From NCBI RefSeq assembly GCF_001514195.1, contig NZ_KQ948744.1, positions 62,001 through 126,000 on the forward strand: DNA of 64,000 bases, in the 5' to 3' direction. The translations under genes were made by a program, and so were the position numbers. The DNA comes from Streptomyces griseorubiginosus (GTDB lineage Bacteria; Actinomycetota; Actinomycetes; Streptomycetales; Streptomycetaceae). Within the stretch, counting starts at the first letter, position 1. The number at the start of each line of letters is the position of its first letter. Shown here one piece after another: positions 7,376 to 16,421 of this stretch. The notes under the pieces were generated by a model that was not told the DNA's origin, did not search any database, and saw nothing but the letters and a program-made list of their open reading frames with translations.

Positions 7376-9226
7376 ATGACACCGGAAGAGGAATTCGCCG
7401 AGGCGCTGCGCGTGCGCAGAAAGGCCGCCGGGCTCTCGCTCGGCGAGCTGTCACGGCTCGTCAACTACAGCAAGAGCTACCTCAGCCGGGTGGAGAACGG
7501 CACCCGGATGCCCGGCCCCGCGCTGGCCCGGGAGTGCGACACCGTGCTGCACGCGGAGGGAGAGTTGCTGGGTCTGCTGCCGGACCGGCCGGCGCGGTCC
7601 GTGCCCGCCGGGCCCGCCGGGCCACCCGTGCGGCCCGGGCTGCCCGGCCGGCGCCGGGGACGCGGACCCTCGGGAGCCGCCCCCGCCCCGGCAGGCACCT
7701 CCGGCACGCCGGGCACACCGGGCACGCCGCGCACCTCGCGCAGCTTCGGCACCTCGGGGAGCGAGTTCGACCAGCTGATCCGCCGCGGTGACGCCCGCCA
7801 TCTCCTCGGCGACATGTACGGGGCCGGCCGGCTCTACCTCGCCGCGTACCGGGCCGCCGAGGGCGACGACCTGGCCCGCGCCCACGCCGTCGTGCGCTGC
7901 GCCCGCCGCTGGTCCGACCCCGGTCAGGTGGACCGGGAGCTCCTCGCCCGGATCGACGAGTGCCTGAAGACCCTGGCCGGCCGCGAGGACCTCCCCGCGG
8001 TGGAGCTGCGGCTGCGCCTGACCGCACACCGCGCCAAGAAGCTCACCATGGGCGTCGGCGACGACACCGCGGTCGCCGGCGCCGAGCCAGGCACGAGCGT
8101 CGACCGGGCCCGCGGGGTGCTCAGGGAGTTACGGGACCGGCTCCCGGGCATCGGCGCCGAGACCCACTGCGAGGTCCTCACCGAATGCCGCTGGGCCCTC
8201 TACGACTTCGCGCCCGCCGCCGAACTCCTCGCCCTGTCGGCCGAGTTACGGGACGTGGCGGTCCGCTCCCGCTCGATGTACTTCATCGGCGAGGCCCTGG
8301 TCGCCCTCGCCATCGACCAGTTGAGGGTGGGCCGGGTGACCGCCGCGGACGCGACCGTACGGCGTCACCGCGAGCACGCCGCCCACCGGCACAGCACCCT
8401 CGCGCACTGGCAACAGGGCACGCTGGACGCCCTGATGAACCTCTGGCAGGGCGAGTTCGCCGCCGCCGAGGAGTGGATCCTCGGCGAGTCCAGGACCATC
8501 GCCGAGACCATGGAACGGGATCTGGCGGTGCCCGCCGACACCCTCAGCCAGACCTGCCTGGGCCAGGCCTACTGGCTCCGCCACGAACAGGGCCGCATGG
8601 CCGAGCTGTTCGACTCCCCGCTGATGGCCGGAGTCCGGCGCCGCGACTACTTCCCGGTGTGGCGGGCGGGCCTCGCGCTCGCCCTGTGCGAGACCGGCCG
8701 CCACGACCAGGCGGCCGACCAGGTCCTGGCCTTCGCCGCGGACACCGGCGGCTTCACCAGGTTCCCGCCGAGCGGCTGGGCGCTGCCCACGGCGGCCGTC
8801 CTCGCCCAGGCGTGCGCGGAGCTGGCCGTACGGGACGTACGCGTCCGGGAGTTGCTGCCGTACGTGCCACCCCTGCGCGCCCTCCTGGACGCGCACCCCG
8901 GTGAACTGGTCCTCGCGGGCTGGCCGACCGTCCTGCTCGGGCCCGCCGCGCGCTTCAGCGGGCTGCTCGCGCTGGTGGCGGGTGAGCCGGAGACCGCGCT
9001 CGGGCACCTGCGCCGCGCCGTGCGGCTCGCGCAGCACTCGCCGGCGCAGATGACACGGCTGCGGCTGGACGAGGCACGGGCGCGGCTGCGGTCGGACTCC
9101 GCGGCGGTACGGGCGGGGGCGCGGGGACTCGCCCGCACGGCGCTCGGAACGGCCGAGGAGCTGGGCATGGCGGCCGTGGCCCGGGACTGCCGGGAGTTCC
9201 TGCGCCTGCCCGCCACCGGACGGTGA
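7376..9226 (+). CDS. XRE-family regulator with large helical C-terminal domain, two TTA codons
   Basis: 616 aa. An N-terminal helix-turn-helix (about residues 5-62, with LSLGELSRLVNYSKSYLSRVENG) is joined by a Pro/Gly-rich linker to a 450-residue alpha-helical region that resembles the TPR-like arrays of actinobacterial transcriptional regulators. ATG 7376 follows GGGGGAGG. Two leucines are encoded by the rare TTA codon (8129-8131 and 8246-8248), so full translation should require the bldA tRNA and may be growth-phase dependent. The target genes are unknown. Confidence 0.8.
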   Translation: MTPEEEFAEALRVRRKAAGLSLGELSRLVNYSKSYLSRVENGTRMPGPALARECDTVLHAEGELLGLLPDRPARSVPAGPAGPPVRPGLPGRRRGRGPSGAAPAPAGTSGTPGTPGTPRTSRSFGTSGSEFDQLIRRGDARHLLGDMYGAGRLYLAAYRAAEGDDLARAHAVVRCARRWSDPGQVDRELLARIDECLKTLAGREDLPAVELRLRLTAHRAKKLTMGVGDDTAVAGAEPGTSVDRARGVLRELRDRLPGIGAETHCEVLTECRWALYDFAPAAELLALSAELRDVAVRSRSMYFIGEALVALAIDQLRVGRVTAADATVRRHREHAAHRHSTLAHWQQGTLDALMNLWQGEFAAAEEWILGESRTIAETMERDLAVPADTLSQTCLGQAYWLRHEQGRMAELFDSPLMAGVRRRDYFPVWRAGLALALCETGRHDQAADQVLAFAADTGGFTRFPPSGWALPTAAVLAQACAELAVRDVRVRELLPYVPPLRALLDAHPGELVLAGWPTVLLGPAARFSGLLALVAGEPETALGHLRRAVRLAQHSPAQMTRLRLDEARARLRSDSAAVRAGARGLARTALGTAEELGMAAVARDCREFLRLPATGR

Positions 9227-9239
9227 GGGTCACATCTCG

Positions 9240-9665
9240 TCACATCTCCAGCAGGACCGTGAACGGGCCGTCGTTGGTCAGGGACACCCGCATCCGCGCG
9301 CCGAAGCGGCCGGTGGCGACGGTGGCTCCCAGCGCGCGCAGCTGGGCGACGACCTCGTCGACGAGCGGCTCGGCGACATCGCCGGGGGCGGCCGCGTTCC
9401 AGGTGGGGCGGCGGCCCTTGCGCGCGTCGCCGTACAGCGTGAACTGGCTGATCACCAGCAGCGGGGCGTCGATGTCGCTGCACGACTTCTCGTCGTGCAG
9501 CATGCGCACCGACCAGAGCTTGCGGGCCAGTTGGGCCGCCTTCTCCTTGGTGTCCTCGTGCGTGACCCCGACCAGGACGCACAGTCCCTCGCCGCTGATC
9601 TCCCCGACCGTCTCGCCGTCGACGACGACGCTCGCGCCGTCCACCCTCTGCACCACCGCTCGCAT
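9240..9665 (-). CDS. dtd: D-aminoacyl-tRNA deacylase
   Basis: 141 aa, the normal length of the DTD family. It shows the active-site motif SQFTLYGD (about residues 77-84) and the cross-subunit N-x-G-P-F-T motif near the C-terminus. The enzyme hydrolyses D-amino acids and glycine mischarged on tRNA, protecting translation. It converges with the XRE gene (stops 11 bases apart). Start ATG 9665 gives the typical MRAVVQRV N-terminus. Confidence 0.95.
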   Translation of the reverse strand: MRAVVQRVDGASVVVDGETVGEISGEGLCVLVGVTHEDTKEKAAQLARKLWSVRMLHDEKSCSDIDAPLLVISQFTLYGDARKGRRPTWNAAAPGDVAEPLVDEVVAQLRALGATVATGRFGARMRVSLTNDGPFTVLLEM

Positions 9666-9823
9666 ACGACCATCATGCCGGGCCTGCCCGAAGGGACGGC
9701 GTCCGGGTTTGTTTTTGATCCTTAAGCCCCCATCTGCGGCCGTTCGGGGGCACTCGGTCACATAGCGGCCACTTGGGGTGGCACGATGCTTCCACACGCC
9801 GGTCGAGGGGACGGTAGAGGCGC

Positions 9824-10417
9824 ATGAGCACACCGAGTACCGGGCGGCTGGACAGTCGGCGGCCGCCCGCACAACGTACGGACAGCCCCGTGCTGCCCCC
9901 GGAGCCGCCGGAGCACGACCTCGCCCGGCTGAGCCTGCCGGCGCTGCGCACGCTGCGCCGGGACGCCCAGCGGGACGAGGCGGACCTCAGTTACGTCCGC
10001 CGGCTGCTCCAGGGCCGTATCGACATCCTCCGCGCGGAACTCGCACGCCGCTCCCCGACGGGCCGGGACCCGCTCGCCGAGCGGCTCCCGGAGGCCTCGG
10101 TGGTCGAGCGGCTCCCCGAGATCCTCACCGACGCCCCGGCCCGCCACCGCTCCTCGGCCCGCCACGTCACGCTGGGCACCCCGCACAGCGAGGAGTACCG
10201 CCTGCTGGCGGCGGAGATGCTCGCCGAGGTCGAACTCTCGGACCTGGGCGCCCGCACCGACCTGGAGCTGAACACGGCGATGGGCCGCCTGGTGCGCTAC
10301 GAGCAGCAGGTCTCCGGCCGCAGGCAACGCCTCCAGCGGACGGCGGACGAGTGCAGCGGGGAGATCACGCGGCGGTACCGGGAGGGGGAGGCGCAGGTGG
10401 AGGACCTGCTGGCGTAG
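9824..10417 (+). CDS. rsiG: c-di-GMP-dependent anti-sigma factor RsiG
   Basis: 197 aa, largely helical. It contains two copies of the c-di-GMP-binding motif E(x3)S(x2)R(x3)Q(x3)D: E52-S56-R59-Q63-D67 and E160-S164-R167-Q171-D175. This exact duplicated motif defines RsiG, which, armed by a c-di-GMP dimer, sequesters the sporulation sigma factor WhiG in Streptomyces. The two motif helices form the antiparallel coiled coil described for the family. A short SD-like GGTAGAGG lies upstream of ATG 9824. whiG itself is not in this window. Confidence 0.95.
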   Translation: MSTPSTGRLDSRRPPAQRTDSPVLPPEPPEHDLARLSLPALRTLRRDAQRDEADLSYVRRLLQGRIDILRAELARRSPTGRDPLAERLPEASVVERLPEILTDAPARHRSSARHVTLGTPHSEEYRLLAAEMLAEVELSDLGARTDLELNTAMGRLVRYEQQVSGRRQRLQRTADECSGEITRRYREGEAQVEDLLA

Positions 10418-10522
10418 CGGTGAGGGGGCGATGCGGCGGCGGTGAGGTGGCGGTGAGGTGGCGGACCCCGGGTGCGGAAAATCTGCGCGACACCTCCCTC
10501 CCCGCCCCCCTACCGTGACCCC

Positions 10523-11800
10523 ATGAGCGACCGAGCCGACATAGCCCTCACAGCCGCCACCGCCGACATCGACGTCCGTGCGATCACCGAGGCCGAGTAT
10601 CCCGAGTGGTTGCGGGCCGTGCGGGCCGGGTTCCTGAAGGGGCCCGTCGTGCCGGCGGCGGACGTGGAGGCGCGACGGGCGCAGTTCGAGCCCGGTCGGT
10701 TCATCGGGGCCTTCGAGGGGGACCGGTGCGTGGCGACCTTCCGGTCCTTCGCGCAGGAGGTGACGGCGGTCGGTGGCGGGTTCGTCGCCGCCGACGCGAT
10801 CTCCGCGGTCACCGTGGCCGCCACCCACCGCCGCCGCGGTCTGCTGACCCGCATGATGACCCGGGATCTGGCCGCCGCGAAGGACCGCGGGGACGTCGTC
10901 GCCACCCTGATCGCCGCCGAGTACGGGATCTACGGCCGCTACGGCTTCGGCCCGGCCACCTCGGGCACCGTGTGGACGGTCGACGTCACCCGCGCCGGCC
11001 TCGACCCCCGGGGCCCGGCGCTGGACGGCGCCCGCATCGACCTGGTGGACCCCGACGTCGTCCGCAAGCTCGGTCCCGAACTGCACGACCGGGTGCGCCG
11101 GGCCACCCCGGGGGCGATCAGCCGCGGCGACTGGTGGTGGCAGCTGCACACCGGCGCCGTGCGCACCGACCCGGCGTGGACCGAGCCCTTCTACGCGCTG
11201 TACCGGGCCGCGGACGGCACGGTGGAGGGGCTGGTGGCGTACGACGTCGACGACAAGTGGGCCGACACCATGCAGCCGTCGAACACGGCGAACGTCCGCA
11301 GCCTGATCGCCTCGACCCCGGCCGCCGAGCGGGCGCTGTGGCACTACCTGTGCTCGATCGACTGGGTCATGCGGGTCAAGAGCGACTGGCGGGCCCCCGA
11401 CGACCTGCTCCCGCACCTGCTGCCGAACCCGCCCGCGGCCGGCGTCGCCATGCACGCGGACTGGATGTGGGTGCGGATCCTGGATGTCGTACGGGCCCTG
11501 GAGGCGCGGACGTACGAGGGCGAGGGCGAGCTGGTGCTGGAGGTCGTGGACGGCTCCGGACTGGCCGGCGGCCGCTACCTGCTGGAGGCCGCACCGGACG
11601 GGGCTTCTTGTACGGCGACGACGCGGAGCGCGGATCTCACGCTGGACGTGGGGGAGTTGGGGCGACTGTGGCTCGGGGACGAGTCGGTGGTGCGGCTCGT
11701 GCAGCTGGGGCGGGTGCGGGAAGAACGAGCGGGCGCCGGCCGGGGGGCCGACGCCCTGCTGCGTACGTCCAGGCGCCCGTGGTGCCTGGACATGTTCTGA
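10523..11800 (+). CDS. Eis-like GNAT acetyltransferase
   Basis: 425 aa. The N-terminal GNAT domain has V-A-x-x-H-R-R-R-G-L-L (about residues 97-107) for acetyl-CoA binding. The motif YGRYGFG carries the tyrosine equivalent to the general acid of Eis. A second GNAT-like region and a sterol-carrier-like domain complete the Eis architecture. The protein ends in phenylalanine, as Eis does, where the C-terminal carboxylate takes part in catalysis. Family members acetylate amines, including aminoglycosides; the substrate here is unknown. TACCGT six bases before ATG suggests a leaderless mRNA. Confidence 0.9.
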   Translation: MSDRADIALTAATADIDVRAITEAEYPEWLRAVRAGFLKGPVVPAADVEARRAQFEPGRFIGAFEGDRCVATFRSFAQEVTAVGGGFVAADAISAVTVAATHRRRGLLTRMMTRDLAAAKDRGDVVATLIAAEYGIYGRYGFGPATSGTVWTVDVTRAGLDPRGPALDGARIDLVDPDVVRKLGPELHDRVRRATPGAISRGDWWWQLHTGAVRTDPAWTEPFYALYRAADGTVEGLVAYDVDDKWADTMQPSNTANVRSLIASTPAAERALWHYLCSIDWVMRVKSDWRAPDDLLPHLLPNPPAAGVAMHADWMWVRILDVVRALEARTYEGEGELVLEVVDGSGLAGGRYLLEAAPDGASCTATTRSADLTLDVGELGRLWLGDESVVRLVQLGRVREERAGAGRGADALLRTSRRPWCLDMF

Positions 11801-11864
11801 GACCTCCTTGTCGTGCGGCGACTGACTGTTCATCCGTAGCGGTGTTGTTTTTCTGTGGCGGTGC

Positions 11865-11925
11865 TGTTCAGTTGTGGCTGTGCGGGTGAGGCTCTTCAGT
11901 TGTCGGTGTTCAGTTGTGGCTGTGC
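11865..11925. repeat. Two copies of a 19-bp direct repeat
   Basis: TGTTCAGTTGTGGCTGTGC occurs at 11865-11883 and 11907-11925, with related shorter copies around them, in the gap after the acetyltransferase gene. No gene is seen here. Confidence 0.7.
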
Positions 11926-11933
11926 AGACCGAC

Positions 11934-11966
11934 CGGGCTCCCGGCTCCCCTCCGGAAGGGAGCCCG
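11934..11966. terminator. Hairpin between convergent genes
   Basis: CGGGCTCCC (11934-11942) pairs perfectly with GGGAGCCCG (11958-11966) around a 15-base loop. It lies between the acetyltransferase gene and the oppositely oriented small membrane gene, fitting a bidirectional terminator. Confidence 0.6.
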
Positions 11967-12035
11967 ATCAGCCGGATCCAGGGCCCGAGGGGGCCTCGTC
12001 CGGACGGGGTCCCACGCTCACTGGCCTCATTGGCC

Positions 12036-12215
12036 TCACTGGGCGAGCAGCATCACGAGGATGACCGCGCCGATCCCGCCGATCGCGACGTTCTTGGACT
12101 TGACGCCGATGGTCAGCGCGACGAACGCGACGATGCCCATCGCGCCCCACTTCCACTGGACGAGCGCCTCGAACCCCACGGCGAGGGCGGCGACGGCGAC
12201 GGCGACGAACGGCAT
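12036..12215 (-). CDS. 59-aa two-helix membrane protein
   Basis: ATG 12215 is preceded by GGAGGA at good spacing. The product has two hydrophobic helices (about residues 1-15 and 24-59) with a W-K-W-G-A-M-G-I pattern and a K-S-K-N loop. It is homologous to the 62-aa product of 13369-13557. Each of the pair sits divergent from a DevA-type GntR gene, sharing the intergenic operator region, so it is probably a regulated partner or target. Function unknown. Confidence 0.78.
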   Translation of the reverse strand: MPFVAVAVAALAVGFEALVQWKWGAMGIVAFVALTIGVKSKNVAIGGIGAVILVMLLAQ

Positions 12216-12278
12216 GACGGTCCTCCTCCGGGACAGTCCCTTCGCGGGACGGTGGCCCCTGCCGACCGCCGACTCGGC

Positions 12279-12335
12279 CAACCTTGTGAAGGATTGACCA
12301 TGTCTCCCAAGGTTGCTCAAGTTGGCGACCAACTT
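12279..12335. promoter_or_regulatory. Dyads in the divergent promoter region of a DevA-type gene
   Basis: Two inverted repeats lie here: CAACCTTG (12279-12286) with CAAGGTTG (12308-12315), and AAGTTGG-CGA-CCAACTT (12319-12335, perfect 7-3-7). The second is nearly repeated at 13679-13693 before devA. They are candidate GntR operators. Confidence 0.55.
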
Positions 12336-12421
12336 CACAGTACTTATCTCCGCTTGGAAGCGGCTCATAACCACCTTCCGGTGAACTGCCAAAAGATGGC
12401 GGGAAGTTGTAGTGTTTGGCC

Positions 12422-13333
12422 GTGGACCCGAAACACGCCTCCGTCAATGGACGGAAGAGGTCACAGCGGCCACACAAGTCCCATCACGAGGTGGCCGACG
12501 AGCTCCGCGCCCGGATCCGGTCCGGCACGCTGCGGGCAGGTCAGCGCATGCCCACGCAGGCGCGGCTGGCCGACGAGTTCGGGGTGGAGCGCGGAGTCGT
12601 ACGCCAGGCGCTGTACGTCCTGCAGGCGGAACACCTGCTCACCAACGTGTCCAAGGGAAGCCCGGCGACCGTCGCCCCCGACCTGGGAACGGGCCGTTCG
12701 CCGCACGGCGCCGGAGCCGCCCCGCAGCCCACCACGGTCGCCCTCGGCCCCCGTATCGCCGCCGCCTTCGCGGCCCCGCACGTCGAGATCGACGCGCTGT
12801 GCCTGACCTCGGTCTCCCTCAACCTCGCGATCGGTGAGGGGCTGCGCCAGATCCACGCCGGACGACTGAATCCGGCCAAGATCGACGTCCGGGTCCTGCT
12901 GCCGGGCCGGGACATCGACCTCGCGTTCCCGGTGTCGGTGGAGGACCGCGGCGACGACGACCCGGTGCACGACCGCTGGCTGGCCCAGCGCAACGCACAG
13001 GGCCAGGTCCTCCGGCACAACCTGCTCGCCCTGCGCGCCACGCACGGCATCGACGTCCGGGTCTCCTTCCGCGCGCTGCCCTTCACTCCGCCGGTCAAGC
13101 TGTACCTGCTGAACGGCTCGGAGGCGCTCTTCGCGTACTACACGCTGACCCGCCGCAAGCAGCAGATCGACCACGAGCACCTGGAGCTGTACGACTCCGA
13201 GGGCACGCAGTCGATGCTGTTCCCCTTCGAGCAGGGCGCCGGCCTGCGGGACACGACCTTCGTGGAGCAGTCCCACCTGTGGTTCAACGCGCTGTGGGAG
13301 ACGATCAGTTCGGAGCTGGCGCTCACGAGCTGA
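12422..13333 (+). CDS. GntR-family regulator, DevE/DevA-like
   Basis: 303 aa from GTG 12422; TAGTGT lies exactly six bases upstream, predicting a leaderless transcript. Residues about 20-85 form a winged helix-turn-helix (RMPTQARLADEFGVERGVVRQAL). The C-terminal effector-like domain (about 100-303) is shared with three further paralogues in this cluster and differs from common FCD/UTRA domains. Order and sequence match the S. coelicolor devE-devA-devB region, where DevA is needed for normal aerial development. The small divergent membrane gene shares its promoter region. Assignment as devE rests on synteny recalled from memory. Confidence 0.82.
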   Translation: MDPKHASVNGRKRSQRPHKSHHEVADELRARIRSGTLRAGQRMPTQARLADEFGVERGVVRQALYVLQAEHLLTNVSKGSPATVAPDLGTGRSPHGAGAAPQPTTVALGPRIAAAFAAPHVEIDALCLTSVSLNLAIGEGLRQIHAGRLNPAKIDVRVLLPGRDIDLAFPVSVEDRGDDDPVHDRWLAQRNAQGQVLRHNLLALRATHGIDVRVSFRALPFTPPVKLYLLNGSEALFAYYTLTRRKQQIDHEHLELYDSEGTQSMLFPFEQGAGLRDTTFVEQSHLWFNALWETISSELALTS

Positions 13334-13368
13334 CGTCTCCCACGGTGACTGACGGAGGCGCTGTCCCC

Positions 13369-13557
13369 TCACATCGCCGGACCGGCGACGAGCAGGGCGA
13401 GCACGACCGCTCCGGTCGAGCTGATCGCGGGGTTCTTGGCCTTGAGGCCGATGGTGAGCAGCAGCATCCCGATGATGCCGCTGGCGCCGTACTTCCACTG
13501 GAGAGTCTGCTCGACCCCGACGACGAAGACAGCGGAGAGGAGGGCAAGGGCGGGCAT
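13369..13557 (-). CDS. 62-aa two-helix membrane protein
   Basis: A paralogue of the 59-aa protein at 12036-12215: the same LQWKYGASGI motif, K-A-K-N loop and two hydrophobic helices. ATG 13557 follows GGGGGA. It lies between two GntR genes, with its start facing the devA promoter. Likely membrane-embedded; function unknown. Confidence 0.78.
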   Translation of the reverse strand: MPALALLSAVFVVGVEQTLQWKYGASGIIGMLLLTIGLKAKNPAISSTGAVVLALLVAGPAM

Positions 13558-13666
13558 GGTGGTTCCCCCTTCGGGCGTCGGGGCGGGCGAGGCGGGTGGT
13601 GGTGCGGGTGGTGCTGAGGGCGACTCGATTGACGGTTCGGTCGACGATGCGGAGGCAAAACCTCCA

Positions 13667-13693
13667 CCAACTCGACCAAGTTGGCAACCAACT
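13667..13693. promoter_or_regulatory. Operator-like dyads upstream of devA
   Basis: CCAACT (13667-13672) and AGTTGG (13679-13684) form one dyad, and AGTTGG-CAA-CCAACT (13679-13693) forms a second. The latter matches the 7-3-7 palindrome in front of the paralogue at 12422. Confidence 0.55.
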
Positions 13694-13780
13694 CTGACTA
13701 TGTTGTCCCCACTTGGCTGTGGTTGATAAACAACTTCGCAACAACTCCCCATAGATGGATTGGAGTTGTAACGTTTGGTC

Positions 13781-14656
13781 GTGACCCAGGAGAACGTGGC
13801 AGTGAACGGCAGCAGAAAGCTCTCGCCCCAGGAAATCGCTGACACCCTGCGAGAACGCATCCGCACGGGCGACCTCAAGGCCGGCGACCGCCTCCCCACC
13901 CAGGCGGAACTCGCGGACGAGTTCGGCGTGGAACGAGGCACGGTCCGCCAGGCGCTGCGCGTGCTCCAGGAGGACGGGTTGCTCAGCAATGTGAGCAAGG
14001 GGAGCCCACCGCGGATCGCGGAGCGGGTACCGGGCCTGTCGGGGGAGCCTCAGCCGACGATGGTGGCTCTGGCGCCCCGACTCACGGAGGCGTTCGCGAG
14101 TCCGCACGTCCGTATCGACGCCGCGTGCCTCACCGCGGAGACCTTGATGGTGGCCCTGAGCGAGCCGGTCCGCCTCATCCACGAGGGCCGGATCCGCCCC
14201 GAGTCCATCGACGTCCGCATCCTGCTGCCCTCCCGCGACATCAACCTGGCGTTCCCGGTCCCGGTGGAGGCCCCCGACGACGACAACCCGGTCCACCAGC
14301 GCTGGCTGGAGATGCGCAACGCCCAGGGCCACGTCCTCCGCCACAACCTCCGCGCCCTGCGCTCCTCCCACGGCATCGACGTGAAGGTCACGTTCCGCGC
14401 GCTGCCGTTCACTCCGCCGGTGAAGCTGTACTTGCTCAACGGGGTGGAGGCGTTGATCGCGTACTACATGGTGTCGCGTCGGGAGGAGTCGACAGACGCG
14501 GGAGTCCTCGACATGTACGACGTCCTGGGCACGGAGTCGCTGCTCTTCTCGTTCGAGAAGGGGGCCGGTGAACGTGACGCTTCGTTCGTCGCGCAATCCC
14601 AGAAGTGGTTCGACGCCCTCTGGGAAACCATCACGACTGACCTGACACTCTCTTAG
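13781..14656 (+). CDS. devA: GntR-family developmental regulator DevA
   Basis: 291 aa from GTG 13781, with TAACGT exactly six bases upstream. The winged helix-turn-helix spans about residues 15-75 (RLPTQAELADEFGVERGTVRQAL). The effector domain contains the shared block LPFTPPVKLYLLNG. The TAG stop shares its G with the GTG start of the HAD gene, as in the S. coelicolor devAB operon. DevA there controls aerial hyphae and spore septation and represses itself; both points are family knowledge. It is the closest paralogue of the gene at 12422. Confidence 0.88.
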   Translation: MTQENVAVNGSRKLSPQEIADTLRERIRTGDLKAGDRLPTQAELADEFGVERGTVRQALRVLQEDGLLSNVSKGSPPRIAERVPGLSGEPQPTMVALAPRLTEAFASPHVRIDAACLTAETLMVALSEPVRLIHEGRIRPESIDVRILLPSRDINLAFPVPVEAPDDDNPVHQRWLEMRNAQGHVLRHNLRALRSSHGIDVKVTFRALPFTPPVKLYLLNGVEALIAYYMVSRREESTDAGVLDMYDVLGTESLLFSFEKGAGERDASFVAQSQKWFDALWETITTDLTLS

Positions 14657-15390
14657 TGACTCCTGAGACAAAGCACACTGGACCGGTGACAGCAGAGAAA
14701 GCAGAACTCTCATCACTGGTCGCCTCCGCCCGATACGTGTTGTGGGACCTGGACGGGCCGATCTGCCGGTTGTTCGCGGGGTATCCGGCGCACGAGATAG
14801 CCGGTGAACTCGTCGCGAAGATCGAGCTGTTGGGCATGGGCGCGCTGCTCACTGAGCAGGAACGATCCAGCAATGACCCCCAGGAAGCCTTGCGTGGCGT
14901 GCACGAGCGCCGCAGGGGAAGCGATCTTGTCCTTGAGCTGGAAGGGTGGCTCACTCGACGAGAGTTGGAGGCCGTGGCCCTTGCCAGGCCTACCCCGTAC
15001 GCCGACCCGCTGATCAGGACCTGGTGGTCGCTCGGCGTCAAGTTCGCGATCACCACCAACAATGCCGCCCTCGCAGCAGAGGCGTACGTCGAGACGCGTG
15101 ACCTGACGGGCTGCTTCCCGCACGTCTACGGCCGCACCCCGGACCTCGACCTGATGAAGCCGAACCCGTACTGCCTGGAAGAGGCCATCAAGGCCATGGG
15201 GGCGGTTCCGGCGGCGACGTTGATGATCGGTGACGCTCCGACAGACCTTGAGGCCGCACGTTTGGCCGGAGTCGAGTTTCTGGGTTACGCGCGTAACGAG
15301 CACAAGGAGGAGATCTTGAGGGAGGCGGGCGCGGAGGTGGTCGTACGCTCGCTGGACCAAGTTCTCGACGTCCTGCGCGAGGCGCGCTGA
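14656..15390 (+). CDS. devB: HAD-superfamily hydrolase DevB
   Basis: 244 aa. HAD motifs: D-L-D-G (WDLDGPIC, the nucleophile Asp), T-N-N for motif II (AITTNNAAL), a Lys in LMKPNPY for motif III, and G-D-A-P-T-D for motif IV. A helical cap lies between motifs I and II. The GTG start overlaps the devA stop by one base; GTG 14686 is an alternative. Family members are phosphatases of small phosphorylated substrates. In S. coelicolor the homologue is co-transcribed with devA. Substrate unknown. Confidence 0.85.
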   Translation: MTPETKHTGPVTAEKAELSSLVASARYVLWDLDGPICRLFAGYPAHEIAGELVAKIELLGMGALLTEQERSSNDPQEALRGVHERRRGSDLVLELEGWLTRRELEAVALARPTPYADPLIRTWWSLGVKFAITTNNAALAAEAYVETRDLTGCFPHVYGRTPDLDLMKPNPYCLEEAIKAMGAVPAATLMIGDAPTDLEAARLAGVEFLGYARNEHKEEILREAGAEVVVRSLDQVLDVLREAR

Positions 15391-15408
15391 GGTCGGTACG
15401 GTCGCGGT

Positions 15409-16299
15409 GTGAGCGAAGAGCGCGGCAAGGCAGCCGCCATCCTGGCGACACTGCGGTCCCGTATCGCCGAGGGCGAGTACAGGCCAGGGCAAAACCTGCC
15501 ACCACAGCGTGCTCTCGCCGAGGAGTTCGACGTCTCGCGCGACACGATCCAGCGTGTCCTGCAGGAGTTGAAGACCGAGGGCTGGATCGAAGCCCGGCAG
15601 GGCAGCGGATCGAAGGTCCGAGCCACGCCCCCGATCCATGTGACGACCCCGTCGAAGGTCCCCCCGGGCCGCGTAGCGCTGGGCCCATTCATCGCGCGCG
15701 CCTTCGCGCAGCCGACCGTGGAGTTGGACGTCTTCACTTTCACGTCGGAGAGCCTCGACACCCACATGCGGGTGCAGGCCGAGGCGATCCGAAGCGAACA
15801 GATCCCCGCCCCGGAGCGCATCATGCTGCGGATACTGCTGCCGTCCGACGAGATCGAGTTGCCCTATCCGCGAGCAAGGACGCCGAAGGGCGCCACCCCG
15901 ACCGCCGAGGTGCAGGAACTGGACCGGATCCTCCAGGCCAGGACCCGGGAGATCATCAGACGCCACACCTCCTCGCTGCGCAACGCCCTGCGCAACCTCA
16001 AGACGGACGCACTGGTGGACGAGGTGGACGTGAGGGTGCTGGAGGTGCCGCTGGCTCCCACGCACAAGCTGTATCTGAGGCGGGGCGTCGAGGGCCTCAT
16101 GGGGCCCTACAGGATCGTGGAGCGCACGATCCTGATGGATGACGACACCGAGATCGACGCCTGGGACGTTCTGGGGCTTGGCTCGACCCTGATAAGGCTG
16201 GTCCATGACGAGGGCGATCCCCACGCCGTCGGTTCGGTGTTCATGCAGAGCTGGCAGGAGTGGTTCGACGCCTGTTGGCACCGTTACGGATCGTGCTGA
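15409..16299 (+). CDS. GntR-family regulator, DevA-type paralogue
   Basis: 296 aa. GTG 15409 has TACGGT exactly six bases upstream. The winged helix is at residues 8-70 (NLPPQRALAEEFDVSRDTIQRVL). The C-terminal domain carries the blocks HKLYLRRGVEGLMGPY and WQEWFDACW, homologous to those of devA. It begins 18 bases after devB but has its own promoter-like box. Target and ligand are unknown. Confidence 0.85.
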   Translation: MSEERGKAAAILATLRSRIAEGEYRPGQNLPPQRALAEEFDVSRDTIQRVLQELKTEGWIEARQGSGSKVRATPPIHVTTPSKVPPGRVALGPFIARAFAQPTVELDVFTFTSESLDTHMRVQAEAIRSEQIPAPERIMLRILLPSDEIELPYPRARTPKGATPTAEVQELDRILQARTREIIRRHTSSLRNALRNLKTDALVDEVDVRVLEVPLAPTHKLYLRRGVEGLMGPYRIVERTILMDDDTEIDAWDVLGLGSTLIRLVHDEGDPHAVGSVFMQSWQEWFDACWHRYGSC

Positions 16300-16421
16300 C
16301 ACCCTCGGGCCCCTTTCAGTCCACTGGACTGGTTGTTGCAAATTGGTTGTCCCCGGCGAAACAGATCGCTAATCGGCCGACAACTTGTTTGCTGTATGAC
16401 GGGTAGCGGTAGGGTCGACTT

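Noticed and set aside
241..9582. Long antisense and out-of-frame open frames, for example on the opposite strand of 1-4 kb and 7-9 kb
   Set aside because: They are Arg/Pro/Ala-rich shadows expected in 72 percent GC DNA and overlap well-supported genes.
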